Source of the DNA: an uncultured Collinsella sp.
Lineage (GTDB): Bacteria; Actinomycetota; Coriobacteriia; Coriobacteriales; Coriobacteriaceae
Direction: 5' to 3'
Assembly: GCA_959023295.1 (NCBI GenBank)
Contig: CAUFBM010000007.1
Location: 57,170-121,169 of the forward strand
Length of the DNA stretch: 64,000 nucleotides
Shown: piece after piece, positions 34,504-42,944 of the stretch
How positions within the stretch are numbered: the stretch's first letter is position 1
Layout: each line of letters begins with the position of its first letter
Made by a program: the position numbers and the translations under genes
The notes under the pieces: generated by a model
What the model saw: the letters and a program-made list of their open reading frames with translations, nothing else
The model's database searches: none
What the model was told of the DNA's origin: nothing

Positions 34504-35375
34504 TACCCCAGGCGCTCCATAATGGTTGCGGCGATCGCAGGACGATTCATAGTGTACAGGTGCAGACCGTCGGCACCGTGCTCTTTGAGGTCGCAAAGCT
34601 GACGGGCGGCATAATCTACACCGGCTGCCTGCAGGCTCGCGGGGTCGTTCTCGTATTTGGCGAGAATCTTGATGACGGGGGAGGGCAGCGACGCACCGCA
34701 CATAAAGACCATGCGGCTGATCTGCGACTTGCCCATAAACGGCATGATGCCCGCAGTAATGGGCACGGTGATACCGGCCTTGTCGGCAAGCTCGCGAAAA
34801 CGGTAGAAGCACTCGTTGTCAAAAAAGAGCTGCGTCACAAAGAAGCTCGCGCCGGCGTCCTGTTTTTGCTTGAGGTGCTCGACCGAGAGGTTGAGATCCT
34901 CACAGGCAATGTGGCCCTCGGGGTAGGCTGCGGCGCCCACGCAAAAGCCGGCGTCGACGAGCTCGGGGATGAGGTCGCGGGCGTAGGCGTAGTCCGAGGC
35001 GGGCTTGTCGTCCTCGGTCGCGCCAGCGGGAAGATCGCCGCGCAGAGCCAGTACATTTTCTACGCCGGCGGAGTGGTATTCGTCGATCTTGGCGGCGATA
35101 TCGGCGTGCGAGCGGCCCACACAGGTAAGATGTGCCACCGAGGGTGTATCGAATTCGCTCGTAATCATATGCGCTATGGGGGCGGTGGTGGCACCGTTGC
35201 CGGAGCCGCCGGCCGAGCAGGTGACCGAGACAAAGCTCGGCGAAAGCTTGCACAGATTGCCTGCCACTTCGCGAGCCGTATCGAGGGTCAGCTCGCCCTT
35301 GGGCGGGAACATCTCAAACGAAACGGGCGCGGTGCCCTGGGATGCTGCCTGCTTAAAAACCTCATCGACGCGCAT
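34503..35375 (-). CDS. metF: Methylenetetrahydrofolate reductase
   Basis: Makes 5-methyltetrahydrofolate, the methyl donor for MetH, on FAD. 290 residues, family length. Recognisable: PVSFEMFPPKGE, SVTCSAGGSG, HLTCVGRS, NVLALRGD and FVTQLFFD. Start ATG 35375 follows AAAGGAGC by 5 bases. First gene of the operon with the activation protein and metH; 135 bases upstream show no SAM or cobalamin riboswitch that I can recognise. Confidence 0.96.
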   Translation of the reverse strand: MRVDEVFKQAASQGTAPVSFEMFPPKGELTLDTAREVAGNLCKLSPSFVSVTCSAGGSGNGATTAPIAHMITSEFDTPSVAHLTCVGRSHADIAAKIDEYHSAGVENVLALRGDLPAGATEDDKPASDYAYARDLIPELVDAGFCVGAAAYPEGHIACEDLNLSVEHLKQKQDAGASFFVTQLFFDNECFYRFRELADKAGITVPITAGIMPFMGKSQISRMVFMCGASLPSPVIKILAKYENDPASLQAAGVDYAARQLCDLKEHGADGLHLYTMNRPAIAATIMERLG

Positions 35376-35510
35376 ATCGTGCTCCTTTAGATGCCTGGGT
35401 GCGATGTTTTGTTGCAAGGATTCTACAGCACCACTGTGCTAAGGTGGAGTTTCTCTCTCGATTTGGGGATACCAATCGAAAATGCTTCGCTATCGGCATT
35501 TCCTATAACA

Positions 35511-35596
35511 GGGCAGTCAATGTAGGATGGGGCTATATTGAATGGTATCTGATGCGAAATACCAGTTAAGAAAGCCCCGTCCCAAATTGACTACCC
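35511..35596. repeat. 86-bp imperfect palindrome
   Basis: Arms GGGCAGTCAAT (35511-35521) and ATTGACTACCC (35586-35596); inside, GGGGCT pairs with AGCCCC and GGTAT with ATACC around the loop. Located between the divergent metF and glutamine synthetase genes, so it might be either a mobile repeat or part of a regulatory leader. Confidence 0.75.
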
Positions 35597-35614
35597 TTAA
35601 ACCATGGGGAGAGG

Positions 35615-35735
35615 TCTGCAATTTATGCAGTTGATTGGCTGTTGAGGGTGGCAACGCCGCCTCGATAGGGTAACCTCAATGATTGGTTTCGCGACGGCAA
35701 CATAACGGTAATGTCGCGGAAACACGGCGAGTCTA
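35615..35735 (+). promoter_or_regulatory. Structured leader of glutamine synthetase
   Basis: Three local stems: CTGCA atttat GCAG near 35620, TTGAGG..CCTCAA with an inner GGC aac GCC (about 35642-35681), and CGCGAC..GTCGCG (about 35690-35718). It does not match the glutamine riboswitches I know. Such dense folding ahead of a nitrogen gene suggests RNA-based control. Confidence 0.4.
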
Positions 35736-35802
35736 AGCTATGACTCGTTCGTTAGTAATCAACACCGCTTCTCACGCGGTGCCGATACGAAGGGAGTTCC
35801 GT

Positions 35803-37890
35803 ATGGCCGAACTTACTGACCGCTTCGGGACCATGGTGTTCTCTGAGGAAGTCATGAAGGACTACCTCCCCAAGGACATTTGGAAGCGCCTTGCTGCAAC
35901 CCTCGAGGGCGGTGAGCCGCTCGACCTGGATGTGGCCAATGCCGTTGCCCATGCCATGAAGGTCTGGGCCATCTCCAAGGGAGCGACGCACTACGCGCAC
36001 TGGTTCCAGCCGCTTTCGGGCATTACTTCCGAGAAGCACGACAGCTTCCTGGAGCCCAACCACGACGGCACCGCCATTACCAAGTTTACGGGCAAGAACC
36101 TCATCCAGGGCGAGCCCGATGCCTCCAGCTTCCCCAACGGCGGCCTACGCGCCACCTTCGAGGCCCGTGGCTACACCGCTTGGGATCCCACCAGCCCCGC
36201 CTTTATCAAGGACGATGTCCTGTGCATCCCCACGGCTTTCTGCTCCTACACGGGCGAGGCCCTGGACAAGAAGACCCCGCTGCTGCGCTCCATGACCGCG
36301 CTCTCGCGTGAGTCCAAGCGCGTTTTGGCGCTGTTTGGCAAGACCCCCAAGAAGGTCGTTCCTTCTGTGGGCGACGAGCAGGAGTACTTCCTGATCAAAA
36401 AGGACGCCTATCGCAAGCGCAAGGACCTGGTCATCACCGGCCGAACCCTCTTTGGTGCTGCTCCCTGCAAGGGCCAGGAGCTCGAGGAGCACTACTTTGG
36501 CGCTATCCGCCCCACCGTCTCGGCCTATATGAAGGATCTGGACGATGAACTGTGGGCGCTTGGCATTCCCGCCAAGACCAAGCACAACGAGGTCGCTCCC
36601 TGCCAGCATGAGCTCGCACCGGTCTATGGCGAGGTCAACGAGGCCATCGACCAGAATCTGGTCATGATGGAGAAGATGAAGCTCATCGCCTCCCGCCACG
36701 ACTTGGTCTGCCTGCTGCACGAGAAGCCCTTCGAGGGCATCAACGGTTCGGGCAAGCACAACAACTGGTCGCTTGGCACCGAGTCCGAGAATCTGCTCGA
36801 TCCGGGCGACACCCCGCTCGACAACCTGCAGTTCATCGTCTTCCTCACCGCGGTGATCGAGGCCGTCGATAACTATCAGGAGCTCCTGCGTGCCTCCGTT
36901 GCCTCGGCCGGCAACGACCATCGTCTGGGCGCCAACGAGGCTCCTCCGGCGATTATGTCCATCTTCCTGGGCGACCAGCTTACCGAGGTCGTCGAGAAGA
37001 TCATCGATGGCAAGGCTTCCGTCCATGCCACGCGCGGCGTGCTCGACCTGGGCGCCGATACCCTGCCCAAGCTGATGCAGGACAACACCGACCGCAACCG
37101 CACCTCCCCGTTTGCCTTCACCGGCAACAAGTTCGAGTTCCGTGCCTGCGGCTCCGAGCAGAACGTCTCCGACTCCAACCTGGTGCTCGATGCCGCCGTG
37201 GCCAAGTCACTCAAGTCCTTCGCCGACGCGCTTGAGGGTACGCCCGAGGATGACTTCCAGGACGCTGCGCTCGAGTACTGCAAGAAGGTCCTGACCGACC
37301 ACCAGCGCATCCTCTTCTCCGGCGATGGCTACTCCGACGAGTGGCCCGTCGAGGCCGAGAAGCGCGGCCTTGCCAACAACAAGACCACGGCCGACGCCCT
37401 GCCCGCCTTTGTTTCCGAAAAGGCCATTGCGCTCTTTGAGGAGACGGGTGTCCTGACCAAGGCCGAGGCTCAGTGCCGCTACGATTGCAAGCTCGAGAAG
37501 TACAACAAGCTCATGAACATCGAGGCTACCACGATGGTTCGCGAGGCGCGTCGTACCTATCGCCCGGTCATTACCGCCTATGCCACCAAGGTCGCTAAGG
37601 GCCTTGAGACTATTCGTGCCGCCGGTGCCGAGGCCGCCATGCAGTGCGAGCAGAACACGCTCAACAAGCTCTGCAACGGTATCACCACCATCAACGACTC
37701 CATCAAGGCGCTCGACGCCGTGCATCAGAAGGCCGAAGCCCTCGATGGTCAGGAGCAGGCCAACGTGTATGCACACGAGGTCGTTCCCGCTATGGATACG
37801 CTGCGCGCCGCCGTGGATGCCATGGAGGAGATCGTGGCCGCCGACTACTGGCCGGTCCCGACCTACGACGACATTCTGTTCTATGTGTAA
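35803..37890 (+). CDS. glnA: Glutamine synthetase type III
   Basis: ATP-dependent ammonia assimilation to glutamine. 695 residues, the large GSIII (GlnN) class. Distinctive stretches: THYAHWFQPLSG, SFPNGGLRATFEARGYTAWD, KHNEVAPCQHELAP, and the ATP-site INGSGKHNNWSLGTE near 313. The C-terminal third (EATTMVREARRTYRPVI.., helical) is typical of GSIII. ATG 35803 follows AAGGGAG by 6 bases; upstream in-frame codons lie in the leader. Single gene with its own terminator and a folded leader. Confidence 0.97.
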   Translation: MAELTDRFGTMVFSEEVMKDYLPKDIWKRLAATLEGGEPLDLDVANAVAHAMKVWAISKGATHYAHWFQPLSGITSEKHDSFLEPNHDGTAITKFTGKNLIQGEPDASSFPNGGLRATFEARGYTAWDPTSPAFIKDDVLCIPTAFCSYTGEALDKKTPLLRSMTALSRESKRVLALFGKTPKKVVPSVGDEQEYFLIKKDAYRKRKDLVITGRTLFGAAPCKGQELEEHYFGAIRPTVSAYMKDLDDELWALGIPAKTKHNEVAPCQHELAPVYGEVNEAIDQNLVMMEKMKLIASRHDLVCLLHEKPFEGINGSGKHNNWSLGTESENLLDPGDTPLDNLQFIVFLTAVIEAVDNYQELLRASVASAGNDHRLGANEAPPAIMSIFLGDQLTEVVEKIIDGKASVHATRGVLDLGADTLPKLMQDNTDRNRTSPFAFTGNKFEFRACGSEQNVSDSNLVLDAAVAKSLKSFADALEGTPEDDFQDAALEYCKKVLTDHQRILFSGDGYSDEWPVEAEKRGLANNKTTADALPAFVSEKAIALFEETGVLTKAEAQCRYDCKLEKYNKLMNIEATTMVREARRTYRPVITAYATKVAKGLETIRAAGAEAAMQCEQNTLNKLCNGITTINDSIKALDAVHQKAEALDGQEQANVYAHEVVPAMDTLRAAVDAMEEIVAADYWPVPTYDDILFYV

Positions 37891-37913
37891 CAGACACGTT
37901 TGATTTTGCGTGT

Positions 37914-37949
37914 GAAGGGGTCTCGCCTGTGTGAGGCCCCTTCTTTTTT
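37914..37949 (+). terminator. Terminator after glutamine synthetase
   Basis: Stem GAAGGGGTCTC / GAGGCCCCTTC (one G.T) with loop, then T6. Confidence 0.9.
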
Positions 37950-38073
37950 GCCGCTTTGACCTGCTTTGAACTTGCAGCCGAGCGAGCGTTTCGCGCGGGG
38001 CATTTTAAAAGTTGTAACCTGTTTTGGCATGCGGACGTTTCGGGCGTTTGTTCATAAAGGGGAGGATGATCCG

Positions 38074-38835
38074 ATGAGGGTATTCGATATCGTGTTTAGC
38101 CCGACCGGCGGAACGGAAAGAGCGTCTGGCTACATTGCCAATGCGTTGGAAGGGGAAACCGTTGCTGTAGATCTGACCGATAGCGGGCTTGGTTTTCGCA
38201 CGGTTGCGATGACAAAAGAGGATGTAGCCGTGATCGCGGTGCCCTCGTATGGCGGGCGAGTCCCGGCTGTGGCCGCGGAGCGCTTGGGTATGATGCGGGG
38301 AAACGGAGCGCAGGCGGTCCTGGTTTGTGTTTACGGAAATCGCGCGTATGAGGACACGCTGGTCGAGCTTGAGGATGCGGCAAAGGGCGCGGGCTTTCGG
38401 GTGATCGCTGCGGTTTCTGCCATCGCCGAGCATTCTATTGTTCGCCAGTTTGCCGCCGGTCGGCCAGACGCACAGGACGCGGCGCAGCTCGCTGGGTTTG
38501 CGGATCAGATTCAGCAAAAGATATCTGCAGGAGATGCTTCTGAGCCGGCAATTCCGGGCAATCGTCCCTATAAGAAGGCAGGGGGCACCGGTGTGGTGCC
38601 CAAGGCCACAAAGGAGTGCACTGCCTGCGGGGCTTGTGCCACAGCGTGTCCCGTTGGCGCTATCGATAAAGACGATCCCAAGCGGGTGGACAAAAAAGCC
38701 TGCATTTCCTGCATGCGCTGCGTTGCCGTGTGTCCGTGGGGCGCTCGCACGGTAAATCCCGTCATGCTCTCTGCGGCTACCAAGATGTTGAGCAAAGCCT
38801 GCTCTGAGCGAAAAGAATGCGAGCTGTTTATCTAG
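38074..38835 (+). CDS. EFR1-type flavodoxin-ferredoxin protein
   Basis: 253 residues. The N-terminal flavodoxin-like domain (about 1-150) starts VFDIVFSPTGGTERASGY, the FMN phosphate loop; the C-terminus holds two 4Fe-4S motifs, CTACGACATACP (from about 181) and CISCMRCVAVCP. Such fusions carry electrons in anaerobes. ATG 38074 is 8 bases after AAAGGGGAGG. It stands alone, bounded by terminators on both sides. Partner enzymes unknown. Confidence 0.9.
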   Translation: MRVFDIVFSPTGGTERASGYIANALEGETVAVDLTDSGLGFRTVAMTKEDVAVIAVPSYGGRVPAVAAERLGMMRGNGAQAVLVCVYGNRAYEDTLVELEDAAKGAGFRVIAAVSAIAEHSIVRQFAAGRPDAQDAAQLAGFADQIQQKISAGDASEPAIPGNRPYKKAGGTGVVPKATKECTACGACATACPVGAIDKDDPKRVDKKACISCMRCVAVCPWGARTVNPVMLSAATKMLSKACSERKECELFI

Positions 38836-38871
38836 CGCAAGGGCGTTGAGTACTTTTCGTCTTATAACGGC

Positions 38872-38921
38872 AAAAAGAACGAACCCGTCGGACCTTACAT
38901 CCGGCGGGTTCGTACATTTTT
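38872..38921. terminator. Bidirectional terminator
   Basis: 13-bp stem CGAACCCGTCGGA / TCCGGCGGGTTCG (38880-38912; one mismatch-type pair) with T5 to the right on the plus strand and A5 (T5 on the minus strand) to the left. It ends the EFR1 gene and the minus-strand tRNA-Glu region. Confidence 0.85.
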
Positions 38922-38925
38922 GAGT

Positions 38926-39302
38926 TGGTGCCCCCAGCGGGATGTCCGCGTGCGGCTGGCGCCGCCCGCTTCCGCTGCGTCGCTCCGCTCCTTGCGTGCT
39001 GTGCTGGAAAACGCTCCGCGTTTCCTCAGCTCCGCACCCTGCCGGGTTCGAATCCCAGCGTATGGGTAGCAAAAAGCCCGCCACCGAATTGGTAACGGGC
39101 TTCTCAGATTCTGTGGTGCCCCCAGCGGGATGTCCGCGTGCGGCTGGCGCTGCCCGCTTCCGCTGCGTCGCTCCGCTCCTTGCGTGCTGCGCTGGAAAAC
39201 GCTCACGCGCTTCCTCAGCTCCGCACCCTGTCGGGTTCGAATCCCGGCACATGGATAGCAAAAAGCCCGTCACCGCAGGGGTAACGGGCTTCTCGATTTA
39301 AA
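38926..39302. repeat. Two 188-bp tandem units with tRNA-Glu 3' fragments
   Basis: Units start at 38926 and 39114, and the intact tRNA-Glu at 39303 begins with the same 18 bases, TGGTGCCCCCAGCGGGAT (complement of the tRNA 3' end with CCA). Each unit then holds about 115 bases of identical-type DNA, a second T-arm-like GGGTTCGAATCCC, and its own minus-strand terminator (39071-39102; 39260-39291). No coding sequence. They look like the scars of repeated integration at the 3' end of the tRNA gene, or decayed tRNA copies. Confidence 0.75.
39260..39291 (-). terminator. tRNA-Glu terminator
   Basis: Stem AAGCCCGT..ACC / GGT..ACGGGCTT; on the minus strand T5 follows. Begins 11 bases after the CCA end of tRNA-Glu. 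Confidence 0.85.
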
Positions 39303-39379
39303 TGGTGCCCCCAGCGGGATTCGAACCCGCGATATCCACCTTGAAAGGGTGGCGTCCTTGGCCGCTAGACGATGGGGAC
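39303..39379 (-). tRNA. tRNA-Glu (anticodon TTC)
   Basis: On the minus strand: acceptor GTCCCCA / TGGGGGC, D-arm around CTAGCGGCC, anticodon stem CCACC with loop CTTTCAA (anticodon TTC), T-arm GCGGGTTCGAATCCCGC and encoded CCA. 77 nt including CCA. It delivers Glu and, in organisms using GatCAB, belongs to the same glutamate charging system as tRNA(Gln). Confidence 0.97.
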
Positions 39380-39389
39380 AGCGGGAAAG

Positions 39390-39395
39390 AGTATA
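39390..39395 (-). promoter_or_regulatory. -10 box of tRNA-Glu
   Basis: TATACT on the minus strand ends 11 bases before the tRNA 5' end. No strong -35 seen. Confidence 0.55.
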
Positions 39396-39479
39396 GCAGA
39401 CTTTTTTGCCGGCGCGTATATCGTTGGCAAACTGGAAAACCACCACAAAGGAGTAGGCTTCTATTCCGATTTTCAAATA

Positions 39480-39615
39480 TCTCAATCTGTAACATCTGGG
39501 CGGGCAAATCGGCTCTATGTGTTACAGATCGAGACAGACGGCGGGCGTCGGGACGAACATCTCATTCTGTAACAGCAAGACGACTTTTAACGGTCTAGAT
39601 GTTACAGATTGAGAC
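39480..39615. repeat. Four alternating copies of TCTCAATCTGTAACA
   Basis: Copies at 39480-39496 (+), 39520-39535 (-), 39560-39574 (+) and 39600-39615 (-), about 40 bases apart, forming two hairpins in a row (inner bases differ slightly). The rest of 39396-39677 contains a truncated CCACCACAAAGG half at about 39440 and no gene. Confidence 0.8.
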
Positions 39616-39636
39616 AAACCGCTGGGACGGGGCAAA

Positions 39637-39671
39637 ACCACCACAAAGGTGCCTGTCCCCTTTGTGGTGGT
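39637..39671 (-). repeat. CCACCACAAAGG hairpin, copy 3
   Basis: 13-bp perfect stem ACCACCACAAAGG / CCTTTGTGGTGGT, loop TGCCTGTCC, which is nearly the complement of the loop in copies 1 and 2, so this copy is inverted. Six bases before the end of the MurT-GatD gene. It has only an A4 run on its left, so a weak minus-strand terminator is possible. Confidence 0.8.
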
Positions 39672-39677
39672 GGGGCG

Positions 39678-41855
39678 TTAGGAGAGGAGCTTCATGGCGG
39701 CGTCGTGGGCGGCGTGCTCGTAGGTATCGTCGAGGGACTTGAGCGGCAGCAGGGTTGTGGCCTGTGTATCGCCGCGACGCTCGAGGGCGTGCGCGATGAG
39801 CCAGTCGGCGAGCTCGGGGTTCTTGGGCAGCGCCGGGCCATGCAGGTACGTGCCGATGACGCCCTTGTAGATCAGACCCTCGAAGCCATCGTCTCCGTTG
39901 TTGCCGGTGCCCGTGACGACGGACGTTCCAAGCGGCGTGGCGTCGGCGTCGAGCAGAGTGCGGCCGCCGTGGTTCTCGAATCCCACAAAGGGCTCGGGTG
40001 CCAGGTCGGTCTTGACGGCGACGTTGCCGATCAGGCGGTCAGAACCGCGCACGGTTTCGGCGGCGATGATGCCCAGACCTTCAATGCGATCTTCACCCAT
40101 GTAGTATGAACGGCCGAGCAACTGGTAGCTGCCACAGATGGCAAGCAATGAGCCACCATCTTCAACATAGGCCGCGACCTTGTCTTTTTGAGCGAGCAGC
40201 TCGTGCGCCACGGCCAGCTGGTCGCGATCGGAGCCGCCGCCCATCATGACGATATCGGTGTCGGTGAGATCGAGCGACTCGCCCATACGGACCTCGTCCA
40301 CGCGCACGGGAATGCCACGCCAGGCGCAGCGGCGCTCGAGGGCGATGACATTGCCGCCGTCGCCGTAGAGGTTGAGGGCGTCGGGGTACAGATAGACGAT
40401 GCGCAGGGGGCGCGAAAGTTCGGTCGGCGCGACGCCGACGGGAACGGCACTGCCATCGGCGCACGTTGAAGCGTGGGCGGCAACCGAGCTCGCATCGGTA
40501 TCCTTAAGCCCGTCGAGCTCCTTGACCAGCGGCGGAAAGGCCGTGTAGTTGGCGACGGCATAGAAAGTGTCGCCAGCTTCCTCGTCTGCCACGGCGCCGA
40601 TCGCCTGCTCGATATTCGAGATGATGACGGCGTCAATGCCGGCGTACTTGAGGCGAACCTGCATATCATGTGCACGCGTGCCGCCGGCAAAGGCGACAAG
40701 CCCCGCTGTATCGGCGATGCGCTCAAAGTCGACGTCGTAGATCCACGAGACATCGTGGCCATCGGCATCGTTGTCGTTCAGGAAAAAGGCGCAGAGCCTG
40801 CCGCCTGCCGTCTTGATGGACTGGATTTGTCGATCGAAGCCTACGGGATTCTTGGCCAGGTTGGCCTCGACGGTTCGGCCGGCGATATTCCAACGGCCCA
40901 TGCGACCACCTGCTGGCACGTAGGCGTCGAGCGTGGGCTGCAGGCGCGCGGTGTCCACGCCCAGCTCGTGGGCCGCAAAGAAGGCTGCGGCTACGTTGTA
41001 GACCATATACAGGCCGTTGTAGCGTGTGGCGATGTGTGCGGCGGCCGCGTCGGGCGCAGAACCAAAGACCAGGTCAAAGCCGTAGCCGTCGCAGCCGAGC
41101 TCCACGCCCGTCACGCGACGGACAAGCGCGGGGCGGGCCCAGCCGCACGAGGGGCAATGGTATGCGCCAAGCTGTCCGTACTGCACATAGTCGTACTCCA
41201 ACGGTGCGTTGCACTGTGAGCAAAAACGCGAGTCGCTAATGCGGTCGGACTCGGTGTTGGTGGCGCCGTCGATGCCAAAGGCGATGCTTGCATTGGGAAC
41301 GCGCGCGGCGATTGCGGCACACAGCGGGTCGTCTGCGTTGTAGATGAGCGTTGTTGCCGGAGAGAGCTCCAACGCACGGGCGATGACATCCTGGGTATGG
41401 TCGATCTCGCCGTAGCGGTCTAGTTGGTCGCGGAACAGGTTGAGCAGCACAAAGTGGGTCGGCTTGAGCTTGGGCAGAACGCGTACGGTGTAGAGCTCGT
41501 CGCACTCAAAGACGCCTACGCGCTTGCCGCTGTCGACACGCTTAAGATCGCTGCGGGCCTCGAGCAGAGCACCCACTACGCCAGGCTCCATATTGTTGCC
41601 GGCACGGTTGCACACCACGGTAGCACCGCTGGCAGCAACGGCGTCGGCGATGAGGTTGGATGTGGTGGTCTTGCCATTAGTACCGGTGATCACCACGCTG
41701 CGGTCGACCAGACTCGCGAGGTCGCTTAGCAGCTCGGGGTCGATCTTCATGGCGATGCGGCCGGGAAGCACGCCGCCCTGGCGTTTGAGGACGGAGCGCA
41801 GCCCCCAGCGGGCGATATCGCTCGAGGTGCAGGCGAGAGATGAGCGGAGGTTCAT
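39678..41855 (-). CDS. murT-gatD: MurT-GatD fusion, lipid II isoglutaminyl synthase
   Basis: 725 residues joining two subunits that are normally separate genes. Residues 1-440 are MurT: Mur-ligase P-loop ITGTNGKTTT, a four-cysteine zinc insert CSQC..CPSC near 205-236, and the DUF1727 end (KNPVGFDRQI). After a linker (about 440-475) comes GatD (about 475-725), a glutamine amidotransferase with nucleophile Cys574 in AICGSYQLLG and the His in TYLHGP. The complex amidates the D-Glu of lipid II to D-isoglutamine. A GTTAGGAAC ribosome site precedes ATG 41855. The fusion is in frame with no sign of error. Known partners in S. aureus are two adjacent genes. Confidence 0.94.
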   Translation of the reverse strand: MNLRSSLACTSSDIARWGLRSVLKRQGGVLPGRIAMKIDPELLSDLASLVDRSVVITGTNGKTTTSNLIADAVAASGATVVCNRAGNNMEPGVVGALLEARSDLKRVDSGKRVGVFECDELYTVRVLPKLKPTHFVLLNLFRDQLDRYGEIDHTQDVIARALELSPATTLIYNADDPLCAAIAARVPNASIAFGIDGATNTESDRISDSRFCSQCNAPLEYDYVQYGQLGAYHCPSCGWARPALVRRVTGVELGCDGYGFDLVFGSAPDAAAAHIATRYNGLYMVYNVAAAFFAAHELGVDTARLQPTLDAYVPAGGRMGRWNIAGRTVEANLAKNPVGFDRQIQSIKTAGGRLCAFFLNDNDADGHDVSWIYDVDFERIADTAGLVAFAGGTRAHDMQVRLKYAGIDAVIISNIEQAIGAVADEEAGDTFYAVANYTAFPPLVKELDGLKDTDASSVAAHASTCADGSAVPVGVAPTELSRPLRIVYLYPDALNLYGDGGNVIALERRCAWRGIPVRVDEVRMGESLDLTDTDIVMMGGGSDRDQLAVAHELLAQKDKVAAYVEDGGSLLAICGSYQLLGRSYYMGEDRIEGLGIIAAETVRGSDRLIGNVAVKTDLAPEPFVGFENHGGRTLLDADATPLGTSVVTGTGNNGDDGFEGLIYKGVIGTYLHGPALPKNPELADWLIAHALERRGDTQATTLLPLKSLDDTYEHAAHDAAMKLLS

Positions 41856-41900
41856 GAAGCCGTTCCTAACATAGATGACATGGTCGGGGCGATCGCGTCG

Positions 41901-42944
41901 CTAAAAGCCGTAGCGGCGCGCAAATTCCTGGGCAAGCTGCGATACATCTTCGCAGGCGTTGGCCCAGGGGGCAAAGTCGGGGGTGTCCGAGATAATGCCG
42001 TCGGCTTCCCAAACCGCCTGGTGCGAGAGGTCCCAGGGGTCGCGTGGCTCGGGTCGGCAGGGAAGGTACGGCGTCTGGTACATGGGGTTCAGCAAGAAGA
42101 ACGCGCCGCCCTCGCAACGGTTAGCAAACTCGCGCAGTGCACGTGTCGCCGGACGCATCTTGTTTGTTTTGAACAGCAGAATCGTGCGGGCGAGCAGGTA
42201 CCAGGGGGAGTTCTCGAGTGCATCAGCTCCCACCTGCTCCTCGAGCTGGTGAGCCAGGGCAAAAAAGCCGTCCTGGTCTTCCAGGCGGGCGAGGGCGAGC
42301 AACACGGTGCCGGCAGCTCGGGTGGGATAACCTTCTGCCTTAAGGACGCGGCGGGCGTAGTTGGCAGCAGCACGGTAACGAGCGCTCGCCATGCACAGCT
42401 GCGAGATGGCCTCGAGCGTGTGAAGCCAGCCGATAAGCGCCGGCTCGCTTACGGTAAGGTCTGCTGCGGTGACACCGTCGGCCAAAACATTATTAGCCCA
42501 GTAGTGCGGGGCCTCCATATCAAACCCGGGCACGCTCTGTTGCAGGTAGTCGGCGGTGCTCGCCTCGAGCTTCATCAGGTCGCCCAGGCAGGCATCGACG
42601 GGCGTGTCCGCCAGGATGATGGCGAGCAACTGCGCATCGACGGCAAGTGCATCGACGCGGACGATCTTGAGCAGCTCATCGCGCATATCGTCGAACAGAC
42701 GGTTGCGCGTCTGCTCAAACTCCTCGTCGCTGCCCATGTCCTCGATGCGGCGAAGCTCGTCAAGCAAATGACGATGAACGCCGGCATAGGACAGCAGCGC
42801 TTGGGCATGCTCGGTCTGCGCATACTTGTGGGGGTTTGCGCTGATGTCGTTATGGACAAGCTCGCGTGCTGCATCGGTGAGTTCGGGGTGCGACGCCAGA
42901 TAGGTGCGCTCCAGATAGGCGGGGATGTAGACGCTCGGATCCAT
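41901..42944 (-). CDS. Helical-repeat protein, paralogue B
   Basis: 347 residues, mostly helical with TPR-like pairs (RYRAAANYARRVLKAEGYPTRAAGTVLLALARLED). No catalytic motif or signal peptide. It resembles its upstream neighbour in build and in the phrases around the ends of the helical pairs, so the two look like an old tandem duplication. ATG 42944 overlaps the stop of that gene (TAATG), so they are co-translated. Lies 45 bases before MurT-GatD, with which it may be transcribed. Function unknown. Confidence 0.75.
   Translation of the reverse strand: MDPSVYIPAYLERTYLASHPELTDAARELVHNDISANPHKYAQTEHAQALLSYAGVHRHLLDELRRIEDMGSDEEFEQTRNRLFDDMRDELLKIVRVDALAVDAQLLAIILADTPVDACLGDLMKLEASTADYLQQSVPGFDMEAPHYWANNVLADGVTAADLTVSEPALIGWLHTLEAISQLCMASARYRAAANYARRVLKAEGYPTRAAGTVLLALARLEDQDGFFALAHQLEEQVGADALENSPWYLLARTILLFKTNKMRPATRALREFANRCEGGAFFLLNPMYQTPYLPCRPEPRDPWDLSHQAVWEADGIISDTPDFAPWANACEDVSQLAQEFARRYGF

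Noticed and set aside
35376..35510. SAM or cobalamin riboswitch before metF
   Set aside because: None of the conserved blocks of those riboswitches could be seen on the minus strand.
38926..39302. Additional tRNA genes in the 188-bp units
   Set aside because: They contain T-arm-like and CCA-like pieces but no D-arm or anticodon arm in a tRNA arrangement.
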